Part shown: positions 7,446-15,600 of the stretch, in pieces
Layout: the number at the start of each line of letters is the position of its first letter
Position numbering within the stretch: the stretch's first letter is position 1
Source: Planctellipticum variicoloris
Lineage (GTDB): Bacteria; Planctomycetota; Planctomycetia; Planctomycetales; Planctomycetaceae
NCBI RefSeq assembly: GCF_030622045.1
Contig: NZ_CP130886.1
Coordinates: 6,394,001-6,458,000 of the forward strand
Direction: 5' to 3'
DNA length: 64,000 nt
Position numbers and translations under genes: made by a program
The notes under the pieces: model-generated
Told to the model about the DNA's origin: nothing
What the model saw: only the letters and a program-made list of their open reading frames with translations
Databases searched by the model: none

Positions 7446-7979
7446 TCAGTCGTCGACTCCCCAGCAGCGGATTTCGCCCGTCCTGACGAAGAGATCGTAT
7501 CGCTCAAGATACATGTCTCGTGGATCGTCATGCTCTGCGATGATGATTTTGAAGTCCTCAGCCTTGGGAAAGCTGTTGAGGAGGCCGATTGCTTCATTCT
7601 GCCTCATGGCCTCGCACGCCCCTCGGAGCAGCTCGCGGCCGATCTCATCACCTTCCGCTTCGGTATGGTAGTTGAGATGATCGCGGAACCAGTTATCCCA
7701 TCGGCCCCAGTGCGCGGCGAAGGCTCTCGCGTGATCTTTGGTCCGATCCCAATCCGTGGAGATCGGCCAGTCTCCGATGTTGTCGACCCACTCGGGATCG
7801 ATGGTGTGGACTGCCGACTCGGGCAGCAGGTAGAGCCCGGCACACCCGTAGTAGGTGTCGATGTGCAGACCGATTCCGCTCACTCGCCCCACGCCCGCCT
7901 CGCGGATTTGGAGTGGAAGTGCAGCGCGAATTGCGTCCGTCAACGACTCGCAGACTTCCGACCAAACCGGCAAAACCAT
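7446..7979 (-). CDS. Hypothetical protein, weakly DUF4303-like
   Basis: This 177-residue soluble protein has no signal peptide. A helical N terminus (VWSEVCESLTDAIRAALP) precedes GIGLHIDTYYGCAGLYLLP, and a Trp-rich middle (DWPISTDWDRTKDHARAF, WGRWDNWFRDHLNYH) follows. The pattern of a short helix, then a strand reporting residues and Trp-rich segments, faintly recalls DUF4303 proteins. I would not assign it without a profile search. ATG 7979 has AGGA six bases upstream; a start at 8042 is possible. It points away from the IS630 copy. Confidence 0.6.
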   Translation of the reverse strand: MVLPVWSEVCESLTDAIRAALPLQIREAGVGRVSGIGLHIDTYYGCAGLYLLPESAVHTIDPEWVDNIGDWPISTDWDRTKDHARAFAAHWGRWDNWFRDHLNYHTEAEGDEIGRELLRGACEAMRQNEAIGLLNSFPKAEDFKIIIAEHDDPRDMYLERYDLFVRTGEIRCWGVDD

Positions 7980-8099
7980 ATTGCGTCCTGATCGCGTAGG
8001 AGTCCAACAACCGAGGGTTGGCCGAAACACCGTTTCGGGCATCGGCAGGCCTTCAACGAACGTGATTGCAACCGTTCCACGCTGCCGTCGAGCGCAATT

Positions 8100-9292
8100 C
8101 TAAATCACCGGCCACGAATGTGAGGCGCGCGGCAGAGCGGAGGGATTGCAGTGGAAACGAGATGGGGAACCCTTACCTTGGAGGTATCACAACTCCAAAC
8201 CAAGGAAGGAGTTCCCCATGGAAGGCATTCTTTCACCCCGGGCGGAGCGCGCCAAGCAGCGGTTGTCCGAGCAGTTGAAGTTTCTGAAGGACGCCGGGCT
8301 GAGAACGCGGTATCTGATCGTGATCCATCGACTGGAAGGACGTTCTCCCACCTGGATTGCCCGCTCGCTCAAGGTCGGTCGCAGCACCGTGTATCGGACC
8401 GAGCAGCGTTACGGGAAGGACGGCGAGATCGGTTTGTTCGACCGGCGGGGCGGCAACGGGCCACGGAAACTGACCGAGGAGTACCTGACGCAGTTGCGGG
8501 AGGTCGTGGCCGGCGATCCGCTGCAGGACGGCTGGAAGCGGCCGACCTGGACGCGGGAGATGCTGATCACAACGCTCCGTCGACGGACGAGTGTGAAGAT
8601 CAGCCTGTCGACGATGAGCCGGGCCTTGCGGCTGATCGGGGCGCGGCGCGGACGACCGAAGCCAACGGTCGAGTGTCCGTGGCCGGAGGCCGAAAAACAG
8701 CAGTGTCTGGAGCAGATCGAGGAACTGGTGGCGCATCTGCCGACGGGCGAAGTGGCGGTCTGGGAGGACGAGATCGACATCCATCTCAATCCGAAGATCG
8801 GCGAGGACTGGATGCTCCGCGGGCAGCAGAAACAGGTTCTCACGCCGGGGAAGAACGAGAAGCGTTACCTGGCGGGGGCTCAGGATGCGCGGACGAAGGA
8901 GTTGATCGCGATCGAAGGCGACCGGAAGGACACGGCGTTGTTCGTACTGCTGCTGTGGGAGCTGACGCAGCGCTATCCGCAGGCGAAGAAGATCCATGTC
9001 GTCCTGGACAACTACGCGATCCATACGACCCGACTGGTGCGGGAGAGTCTGGCGACGCCGCTGGGGCGCAGGCTGCGCCTGCACTTCCTGCCGCCGTACT
9101 GTCCGGATCACAACCGGATCGAACGAACGTGGGAGGACTTACACGCCAACGTGACACGAAACCACAAATGCTCGACGATGCCGCAACTGATGCGAAACGT
9201 CCGCTCCTACATCCGCCGACACAACCACCGGCGACCGGCGGCGCTGTAGGAACGACCATCGAAGTGTTTCAGAATCGTGGCCGGTGATTTAG
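8100..9292 (+). mobile_element. Intact IS630-family insertion sequence
   Basis: Perfect 18-bp inverted ends (CTAAATCACCGGCCACGA at 8100-8117 and its complement at 9275-9292) flank a complete transposase gene. TA dinucleotides at 8101-8102 and 9290-9291 fit the TA target duplication typical of the family. The transposase is uninterrupted, so the copy may be active or recently arrived. No disrupted reading frame could be rebuilt by joining the two flanks. Confidence 0.85.
8218..9249 (+). CDS. IS630-family transposase
   Basis: The 343-residue protein has an N-terminal helix-turn-helix (RSPTWIARSLKVGRSTVYRT, residues about 45-65) and a Tc1/mariner-like DDE core. Catalytic residues are likely Asp184 in WEDEIDIH, Asp264 in HVVLDNYAIH and Glu302 in NRIERTWEDLH. 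The LPPYCPDHNRIE segment is typical of IS630. The ATG at 8218 follows AAGGAAGGAG. Family length is about 340 residues, so the gene is full length. It is bounded by matched terminal repeats. Confidence 0.92.
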   Translation: MEGILSPRAERAKQRLSEQLKFLKDAGLRTRYLIVIHRLEGRSPTWIARSLKVGRSTVYRTEQRYGKDGEIGLFDRRGGNGPRKLTEEYLTQLREVVAGDPLQDGWKRPTWTREMLITTLRRRTSVKISLSTMSRALRLIGARRGRPKPTVECPWPEAEKQQCLEQIEELVAHLPTGEVAVWEDEIDIHLNPKIGEDWMLRGQQKQVLTPGKNEKRYLAGAQDARTKELIAIEGDRKDTALFVLLLWELTQRYPQAKKIHVVLDNYAIHTTRLVRESLATPLGRRLRLHFLPPYCPDHNRIERTWEDLHANVTRNHKCSTMPQLMRNVRSYIRRHNHRRPAAL

Positions 9293-9599
9293 TTTGGACG
9301 GAGGTGACGTGTCCGAAGTGCGATTCGTACCTGGATCACATTTGCGACGATGCGCCGGAGACGCCGACGGGGCAGCGGTATTGCATGAATTCGGTGTCGC
9401 TGAAGTTTGCGCCGGGGGCGGCTGAAGGGGAGAAGTCGTCGACTGTCGCGAGGAAAGAGAGTTGGTGTGGACGCCCCTTATCCGGTGGTTGCGTGGACTC
9501 TTGTCTTGATTCCGCGTAACGGTTCCGAGTACCTTGGCCTCGTTGAACTTCGCGAGTTCCTAACTCTGCTCGGAGCGAATTCCATTCGCGGCAGGGAGT
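9293..9599. other. Stretch without a supported gene after IS630
   Basis: Short frames here include one with a TCPKC motif that begins inside the IS end (9277-9519). None has a good start or family signal. It may be eroded sequence next to the insertion. Confidence 0.4.
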
Positions 9600-10985
9600 G
9601 TGATCCGCGTTTCACAGTTCACACCCCGTGTCGTGCCTGACATCGTCCGCACTGAGACTCAGATCCGCCGGGATCGCGAGCTTGCGAACGCTCTTGCCGA
9701 GTTGGGTCTCACTCACGTTGAAGCAGCACTCTTCAACGTCATTCACTTTGGCCTGACACTCTCGCCCCTGGCGCTGGCAGACCGAGCGACTTGTAGAGAC
9801 TACAGTTTCGGTCGCCGCGTCACCGTCGGGGAGTGCGAACTCGCAGTAGCCGCATGCATGGAGAAAGGCTGGCTGCAGATCATTGACGAGTCGGCGCTTC
9901 GCAGAATTGGTGACGAACTCCGAAGTGGCAAGTTTCTTGGTCCGATTTACGGATTTCCTGAGGTTGGCGCTGTCGACTTCACGTCCAGAGGAGCCGAACT
10001 CTGGATGAACTTCTGCCACCTCGCGTTCTTCATGGGTGATAGAAAGCCGTACGCATACGAGGATGTCGTCCACGAGAAGACTGTTCGATTCTTTTGCTCA
10101 CGCGCGGCTGCCGTCGCGGAGATCGAGGGGCTTCGCGGGCAGGATGGCACTTGTGTCTCGGAGCCCGTTTCGATCGGACCCTGGCGCGCAAACTGGTGGC
10201 AACGCTTTCCGGAAGGATTCCGAGTCGACGTTGAGGAACGGCGACAATGGCAGGGGCATGCGGCCAGTGACGGCGAGAGTTACTGGTCGGGAGGCCCGGA
10301 TCGGCACGCGGATTGGACGCAGCTTCGTGCCATACTCGAAGAACACAACGTACACCTCGCAGAGTGGCTTGTTCTCAAAGTGGCGGAATTGGGGTACGTG
10401 GTCGATTCGCGCGACGCGATTTGTGCGGAAGCGGCCAGAAACGGCAAACGCCGAGGGGGTGTTGCTGTCTCCGAAGAAGAATGCCGAGAGGGACTGGAGG
10501 CCTGTCTCCGCTTCGGTTGGCTGAGAGTCCTCGATCAGGCTGCCGTGGATGAAGTCCATCGCCTTCTGGACAATGACTCGGCTGTCCTGGCCCTTCCGAA
10601 GATTGCCCGACTCTTCTCCAGGGGAGGCGCCTTCGTCGCCGATCCATCGCGTCCCGGCGAATTGATCCCGAAGCCGCCATCGTTTGAGGATCGATTCGGC
10701 ACATTCGATTTCACGGAGAGTGGAGCCTCACTGTACCGCATGATTCAAACACAGTGGCTTGGACCAGCGTGGGAGGACCAGCTCTTCGTCGCAAACTGCC
10801 TTTTCGGGGAAGAGCACCACTACTGCGAGTCACTCGATGGATTCGATCGCATCGAGCCGGAACATTGCGCCAAAGGGAATGCTGTCCAAGTCAAACGCGT
10901 CATTCCAATCGGTCCTTGGTGCGTTTTCTGGTGGCAACGCTTTCCGTCCGGCTATCGACTGGAACTGGAAGTCAGTCAGTCCTGA
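9600..10985 (+). CDS. 461-aa orphan protein made of two homologous halves
   Basis: Two halves of roughly 210 residues match each other. Motif pairs are ECELAVAACMEKGWLQIID with EECREGLEACLRFGWLRVLD; AVDFTSRGAELW with TFDFTESGASLY; and IGPWRANWWQRFPEGF with IGPWCVFWWQRFPSGY. There is no signal peptide or membrane segment. I do not recognise the family. The conserved IGPW...WWQRFP block looks like a structural or binding motif. The GTG start at 9600 is weakly supported and GTG 9633 is an alternative. AT content is somewhat higher than in the large genes nearby, which fits transfer. Confidence 0.7.
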   Translation: MIRVSQFTPRVVPDIVRTETQIRRDRELANALAELGLTHVEAALFNVIHFGLTLSPLALADRATCRDYSFGRRVTVGECELAVAACMEKGWLQIIDESALRRIGDELRSGKFLGPIYGFPEVGAVDFTSRGAELWMNFCHLAFFMGDRKPYAYEDVVHEKTVRFFCSRAAAVAEIEGLRGQDGTCVSEPVSIGPWRANWWQRFPEGFRVDVEERRQWQGHAASDGESYWSGGPDRHADWTQLRAILEEHNVHLAEWLVLKVAELGYVVDSRDAICAEAARNGKRRGGVAVSEEECREGLEACLRFGWLRVLDQAAVDEVHRLLDNDSAVLALPKIARLFSRGGAFVADPSRPGELIPKPPSFEDRFGTFDFTESGASLYRMIQTQWLGPAWEDQLFVANCLFGEEHHYCESLDGFDRIEPEHCAKGNAVQVKRVIPIGPWCVFWWQRFPSGYRLELEVSQS

Positions 10986-11108
10986 TCCGGACTGCGGCTG
11001 GCTGTCGAGCGGACGCTGTCCGACTTCGCCATCTGGACCGAAAACCCGATAATTAATCACCACGGAATCGTGCCTGAAAGGCAGTTTCTCGGGGCTGTCG
11101 CTGTCTGT

Positions 11109-11155
11109 TCCACATCTCGCTGCAAGTCGTTATTTCACGGCCCGCCGCAACGGTA
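11109..11155. repeat. Degenerate direct repeat downstream of the 461-aa gene
   Basis: About 50 bases around CTCGCTGCAAGTCG match 12005-12052 (TTCGCCGCAAGTCG) at about three quarters of positions in the same orientation. Each copy lies downstream of an orphan gene. Confidence 0.4.
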
Positions 11156-11257
11156 AATGATCGGCCAGCCCAGGCTGAGGCTCTTCCGACTGTGCTTCGC
11201 GCCTTCTGTCCCGGCGGATAGTATCCGGCGGTTGTCCCCGACGTCTGAGGCACCCCG

Positions 11258-11977
11258 ATGGCGATCCAACTTCGCGAACCGTTCTTCCTTCGCGGCCGCC
11301 GAAGCGTCCCGCTGCGAGCCATCTGGATGTCGCTGGCGCTTGGCGTGATCGGCGGTGGCGCAGGTCTTGCGGCCGTGTTGTTCTACGTGCTGCTGGTGCT
11401 GACGCTGGGGGAATCGAACAAAGTCGCCGTGGAGATCATTGCCGGTTCGACCGCCATCTCGCTCGCGACAGTCGTCGGCGTCCCCTATTTCCGCTGGCGG
11501 GGAGACACGGCTCGCGGAATCGCAACGAAGGCATGCTGCATCATGTTGATCGCTGCCGGTCCGATGGTCCTCGAAGACAAGTTGCTCCGGGTGCTGCTGG
11601 ACCTCGCCACTCAGCAACTGAACGCATGGACGAACATGGGAGCGGAAGAACTGCTCATGCCTGTCCGAATCATGTTCGGGCTGACTCTGCTGTGGCTCGC
11701 CTGGAGCGCTGCGTGCTTTCGCAGGTCACGTTCGTGGCTGCTGACATTCCTTGCGTCCGGACTGAGCATCCCCTTCTGGATTCTATCGGTGGCCGCCTCA
11801 CTGTATTCCCTGAACTTCGCTTCGAGCTGGCTACCTGACGAAGTCACGATGTTTCTGGCGATCGTTACTCAACTATCCATTCCCGGTCAGTTCTTTGCAC
11901 TGCTCGTGATCCCCTGGGGCGTTCCGTTCTGGTGGCCGCCAGAAACCGAAATTCCTCCGCAAGTCGAGCTGCCGTGA
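11258..11977 (+). CDS. 239-aa integral membrane protein, unknown function
   Basis: After a short basic N terminus, about six hydrophobic segments are visible. They are near SLALGVIGGGAGLAAVLFYV, IIAGSTAISLATVVGVPYF, CCIMLIAAGPMVL, PVRIMFGLTLLWLAWSAACF, FLASGLSIPFWILSVAASLY and FFALLVIPWGVPFWW. No catalytic motif or transporter signature stands out. A GAGG lies 8 bases upstream of the ATG. The gene is one of the orphan set in this region and has no obvious partner. Confidence 0.7.
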   Translation: MAIQLREPFFLRGRRSVPLRAIWMSLALGVIGGGAGLAAVLFYVLLVLTLGESNKVAVEIIAGSTAISLATVVGVPYFRWRGDTARGIATKACCIMLIAAGPMVLEDKLLRVLLDLATQQLNAWTNMGAEELLMPVRIMFGLTLLWLAWSAACFRRSRSWLLTFLASGLSIPFWILSVAASLYSLNFASSWLPDEVTMFLAIVTQLSIPGQFFALLVIPWGVPFWWPPETEIPPQVELP

Positions 11978-12004
11978 CGACACCGCCGCGGCCCGCAGAT
12001 CGTT

Positions 12005-12052
12005 CCACGTTTCGCCGCAAGTCGCTGTTCCACGCCGCCCCGAACAGTCACT
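12005..12052. repeat. Degenerate direct repeat downstream of the 239-aa gene
   Basis: Second copy of the 11109-11155 repeat, 28 bases after the stop of the membrane protein gene. Confidence 0.4.
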
Positions 12053-12070
12053 GGTCCTCAGCCGCTTCCG

Positions 12071-12370
12071 TCAGTTCGGCGTCATCAGCAGCGACCTGAT
12101 GCCGCGGTACTGGGCGCGGTATTGGGGGAGGAACGTCCCGATCGCAAGTTGGCCTTGGTTGTCGTCGGGCATCGGCTCGTTCTTGAAGAGGTCGGCGCCC
12201 GCGGCGTCCATGGAGATCTTCGGGGCATTCGCGCGGATGCGCAGCGGGCCTTCGCCCGACGGAGAGTCGCTGGCTGTTGAGGGATTGGTTGCGTGTGCCA
12301 CGGGGGTGTCGGGCGGGATGGTTTGCGAGTGGGTTGGAGCGCTCGCACGGCTGGCACAGCCGTGGCACAC
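12071..12370 (-). pseudogene. Probable remnant: 3' end of a gene fused to repeat DNA
   Basis: The last 57 or so residues of this frame have strong coding character: ISMDAAGADLFKNEPMPDD, QGQLAIGTFLP and AQYRGIRSLLMTPN, with GC-rich third positions. The first 30-odd residues are translated from a palindromic repeat (12293-12370), and the only start is a GTG inside that repeat. The most likely reading is that a repeat replaced the 5' part of a gene. A short genuine protein cannot be excluded. The family is not recognised. Confidence 0.45.
12293..12370. repeat. Palindromic dispersed-type repeat
   Basis: GTGTGCCACGG (12293-12303) and CCGTGGCACAC (12360-12370) are perfect 11-bp inverted ends. A second inner palindrome, CACGGCTGGCACAGCCGTG, occupies 12346-12364. 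This is the look of a small non-coding mobile or REP-like unit. Confidence 0.55.
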
Positions 12371-12504
12371 GTGCTTTCCACGGACGGCTGCGTTGGCGGT
12401 CGGGGTGGTGACGGGTGTCTTCGGTTCGCTCTCCGGCTTCTGCGTTGGAAGAGCGAATGCGGGGTGGGGTGGATTTTCTTCGTGGGCGACGTTTCGGCGC
12501 TTTC

Positions 12505-12553
12505 GACGACCCTCACCCTCCCCTCTCCCGTTGAAGACAGCGGGAGAGGGGAC
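12505..12553. repeat. Dispersed hairpin repeat, copy 1
   Basis: CCCCTCTCCCG (12520-12530) and CGGGAGAGGGG (12541-12551) form a perfect 11-bp stem. The whole segment is matched in inverted orientation at 55679-55727, including the GAAGACAG loop and the flanking CCCTCAC. Confidence 0.7.
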
Positions 12554-12687
12554 TGGAGATGGTGCCTCTGGCTGCGTGGACAGTCGGAATCATCGCGGCG
12601 AAGGGGGAATTCGCGTATCCTGTGAGGTGGTGAAAATGGACGGGGGGAGTCGTCCGGGGGTGCGGGACTCCCTCTGCGGAGAGCGTT

Positions 12688-15600
12688 ATGTCTCGGCTGG
12701 TCTGTCGGATCGGACTTGTCTGCGTCCTGGGGTGGACCTGCTGCGCGCCGGCCGCCGGGCAGCTTATTCTGCGCCCGCAGAACGGGCCGGAGGAGCCGGC
12801 CGATCCGTACCTGATGCCGCGGCACGAGCTGCTGCGGGCCTACGATGAAGCCCGGGAGCAGATTGACGGCAAGGATTATTCCGAAGCGATTCGCAACCTG
12901 CAGCGGATTCTGAGCGAGCCGGAAGACTACTTTCTGCGATCGGTCCGGCGTGGCGTTTTCCCGCCGGTGAAAGCCGACGACGAGCCGGGTTTGACGACGC
13001 TGAAGCGGGAGGCGCGTCGGCTGCTGGCGGAACTGCCGGAGGAAGGGCGGAAGTCTTACGAGCTGCTGTATGGAATCTCTGCGAGCGACGCCTTCGCGGA
13101 AGCGCGCCAGCGGGACGATCTCGCGGGGGTCGAGGCGCTGGTCCGCGCGTCGCCGATGACGGAGGCGGGGGTGGCGGCGCAGCGGTGGCTGGCGGACCGG
13201 GCTTATGACGACGGTCGGTTTCTCGCCGCCCGGCGGTCCTACGAGCAGCTTGCCGCGCTTCCGACGTCGGGCGAATTGAAAGCGGTCCTGACCGCCCGGG
13301 CGGCGATTGCGGCGTGGCAGGGGGGTGAGCGTGATCAGGCGGTGAAGCTGATCCGCGCGGCGCACGCGGCGGCCGGCGGGGTTCCGCTGAAGCTGGCGGG
13401 GCGGGAGATCGCGTGGTTTGAGCGGCCGGAGCAGGCGGCAGGCTGGCTGCAGGAGGTGGCTCCGCCGGTCGGGTCGGTGCGGGCGCCGGTCGCGACGTGG
13501 TCGATGTCGCTGGGGGATGCCACGCGAAATGCGGTGGCGGCCGAAGTTTCGCCGGCGGGTGGCGAAGAGTGGAAGGTCTCGACGCTGGCTTACGTCCGTC
13601 CGGACGCGGCGCCGGAGATGAGGGAGCGGATTCGCGAGCTCCTGCAGCGGCAGATTCAGGCGGCGCGCGACGGGCTGCAGGCGGATCGCGTGCCTGCCAT
13701 TCCGTCGGCGCGGCCGCTGGTTGTCGGGGACCGGATCGTCTACCGGACGGTCAACGACGTGACCGCCGTCGACGCGGCGACGGGGGGGCTGGCGTGGCGC
13801 GGGGCGCTGGAGAATCCGGACGTTCGTCAAGCCGTCCGGACGCTGGGGGTGGATTTCGATGCTCAGGCGCTGGATGACCTGGGAGGGATGTTCGAGGGGG
13901 TCTTGAAGTCGCAGTCGTTTGAGAACGGCGCGGCGGGCGTGCTGAGTTCGGACGGGCGATTCGTCTACGCACTCGAGGAGCCGCAGTTCGTCAGCACAGG
14001 GAATGTCGGGAATCTGCGGGTGACGACGGATCAACTGGTCAATCGTCTGGTCGCGTACGAGCTGGGGGGTGGTCGGATTGCGTGGGAGATCGGCGGCACG
14101 CGTTCGCAGCACGATCCGCAGTTTACGGGGTCCTGGTTTCTCGGGGCGCCGCTGCCGGTGGACGATCTGCTGTATGTGCTGAGCGAATCCTCGGGAGAGA
14201 TTCTGCTGCTGTGCCTGGCGTCGAACGAGCAGGGGGTTGAGCTGAAGTGGTCTCAGGGGTTGATGCGACCGGATCCGCTGCAGGAGATTGGAACTCATCC
14301 GTTCCGTCGCTGGACGGATTTGAGTCCGTCCGGGGCTGAGGGGCTGCTGGTCTGCCCGACGTCCGCCGGGGCGGTGGTCTGCGTCGAACCGGCCGGTCGG
14401 ATGCTGCGCTGGCTGTACGAGTACGAGTCGGAGATTCGGGTCGGGATGCGACGGGAAGCGCCGGATCAGCCGTTTGCTCCGAGGGGAGCGGTCGTCCCCG
14501 GGGGTCGCGTCGGTCCTGCCGATCGCTGGCAGGATGAGACGGTGCTGATTGCGGGGAACCGGGTGATTCTGACGCCGCGCGATTCCGCCTTGCTGCATTG
14601 CGTCGATCTGGATCGCGGAGAGCTGGTGTGGAGCCGTCCGCGGGAGGACGGGTTGTACGTGGGGGCGGTGCAGGAGGGTCTGGTGCTGGTGGTGGGTCGC
14701 AGCTCGGTCTGGACGGTCCGGCTGGAGGATGGGAGCGAAGCCTGGGCGGAGCCGCTGCCGGTTCCGATGCCGTCGGGACGGGGTTTGAATCTGGGGGATC
14801 GTTATCTGCTGCCGCTGTCGACGGGCGAGCTGCTGACGCTGGATGTTCGGACGGGGAGAGTGCTGGCGCGGAGCCGATTGGCGGGCGAGGCGCTGCCGGG
14901 CAATCTGGCGGCGGGCGAGGGTCGGCTGGTTTCGCTCTCGGCCGGCGAAATTGCGGCCTTTGCGCCGCTGGCCGAACTGGAGCAGCAGATTGCGACGGGT
15001 CTGCGGCACGAGCCGCCGGACGCCGGCGCACTCGCCCGGCGGGGCGAACTGCGACTGCATCGCGGCGATACGGCGGGGGGGGTGCAGGATCTGCGGGAAT
15101 CGCTGGCGGCGCGACCCGACCAGCAGGTCAAGAGCGTGCTCGCCGGCGTGATGCTCGAGGCCATCCGGACGGATTTCGAACGGAATCGCGGGCTGGCCGC
15201 CGAGATCGAGGCTTTGACGGCGCCGGGGCCTCAGCGGGATCAGTTTCTGCGAGTGCTGGCGGAAAACCTGGAGCGTGGCGGGGAAGGGCTTGAAGCGTTG
15301 CGGGCTTACCTGCGGCTGGCGCAGAACTCCGGCTTTGAGGAACGACTGGAGTCACTGACTCCCGACTGGATGGTGCGCGGGCATCGCGTTGTGCGGGGTC
15401 GGATTCAGACGCTTCTGGCCGGGCTTTCCGCGGGCGATCAGGTGATCGCACGGGGGGAGATTCAGGACCTGTTGCGGGCCGCGGCGGCTCAGGAGCGAGA
15501 CCCGGCGGAGCTGCAGCGTTGGTTGCGGCTGCTGGGAGATCTGCCCGAGGCAAGCCCGTTCCGGCTGCAGGCTGCCGAGGCCCTGTCCTCGGAGACGCAG

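Noticed and set aside
9277-9519. 80-codon frame with a TCPKC motif
   Set aside because: Its start lies inside the IS630 terminal repeat, and no second zinc-binding pair or homology pattern is clear.
12085-15060. 991-codon open frame on the minus strand opposite the 1,521-aa propeller gene
   Set aside because: It is a high-GC antisense shadow with Arg/Pro/Gln-rich composition, no domain and no plausible start. Only its left end overlaps the separate remnant at 12071-12370.
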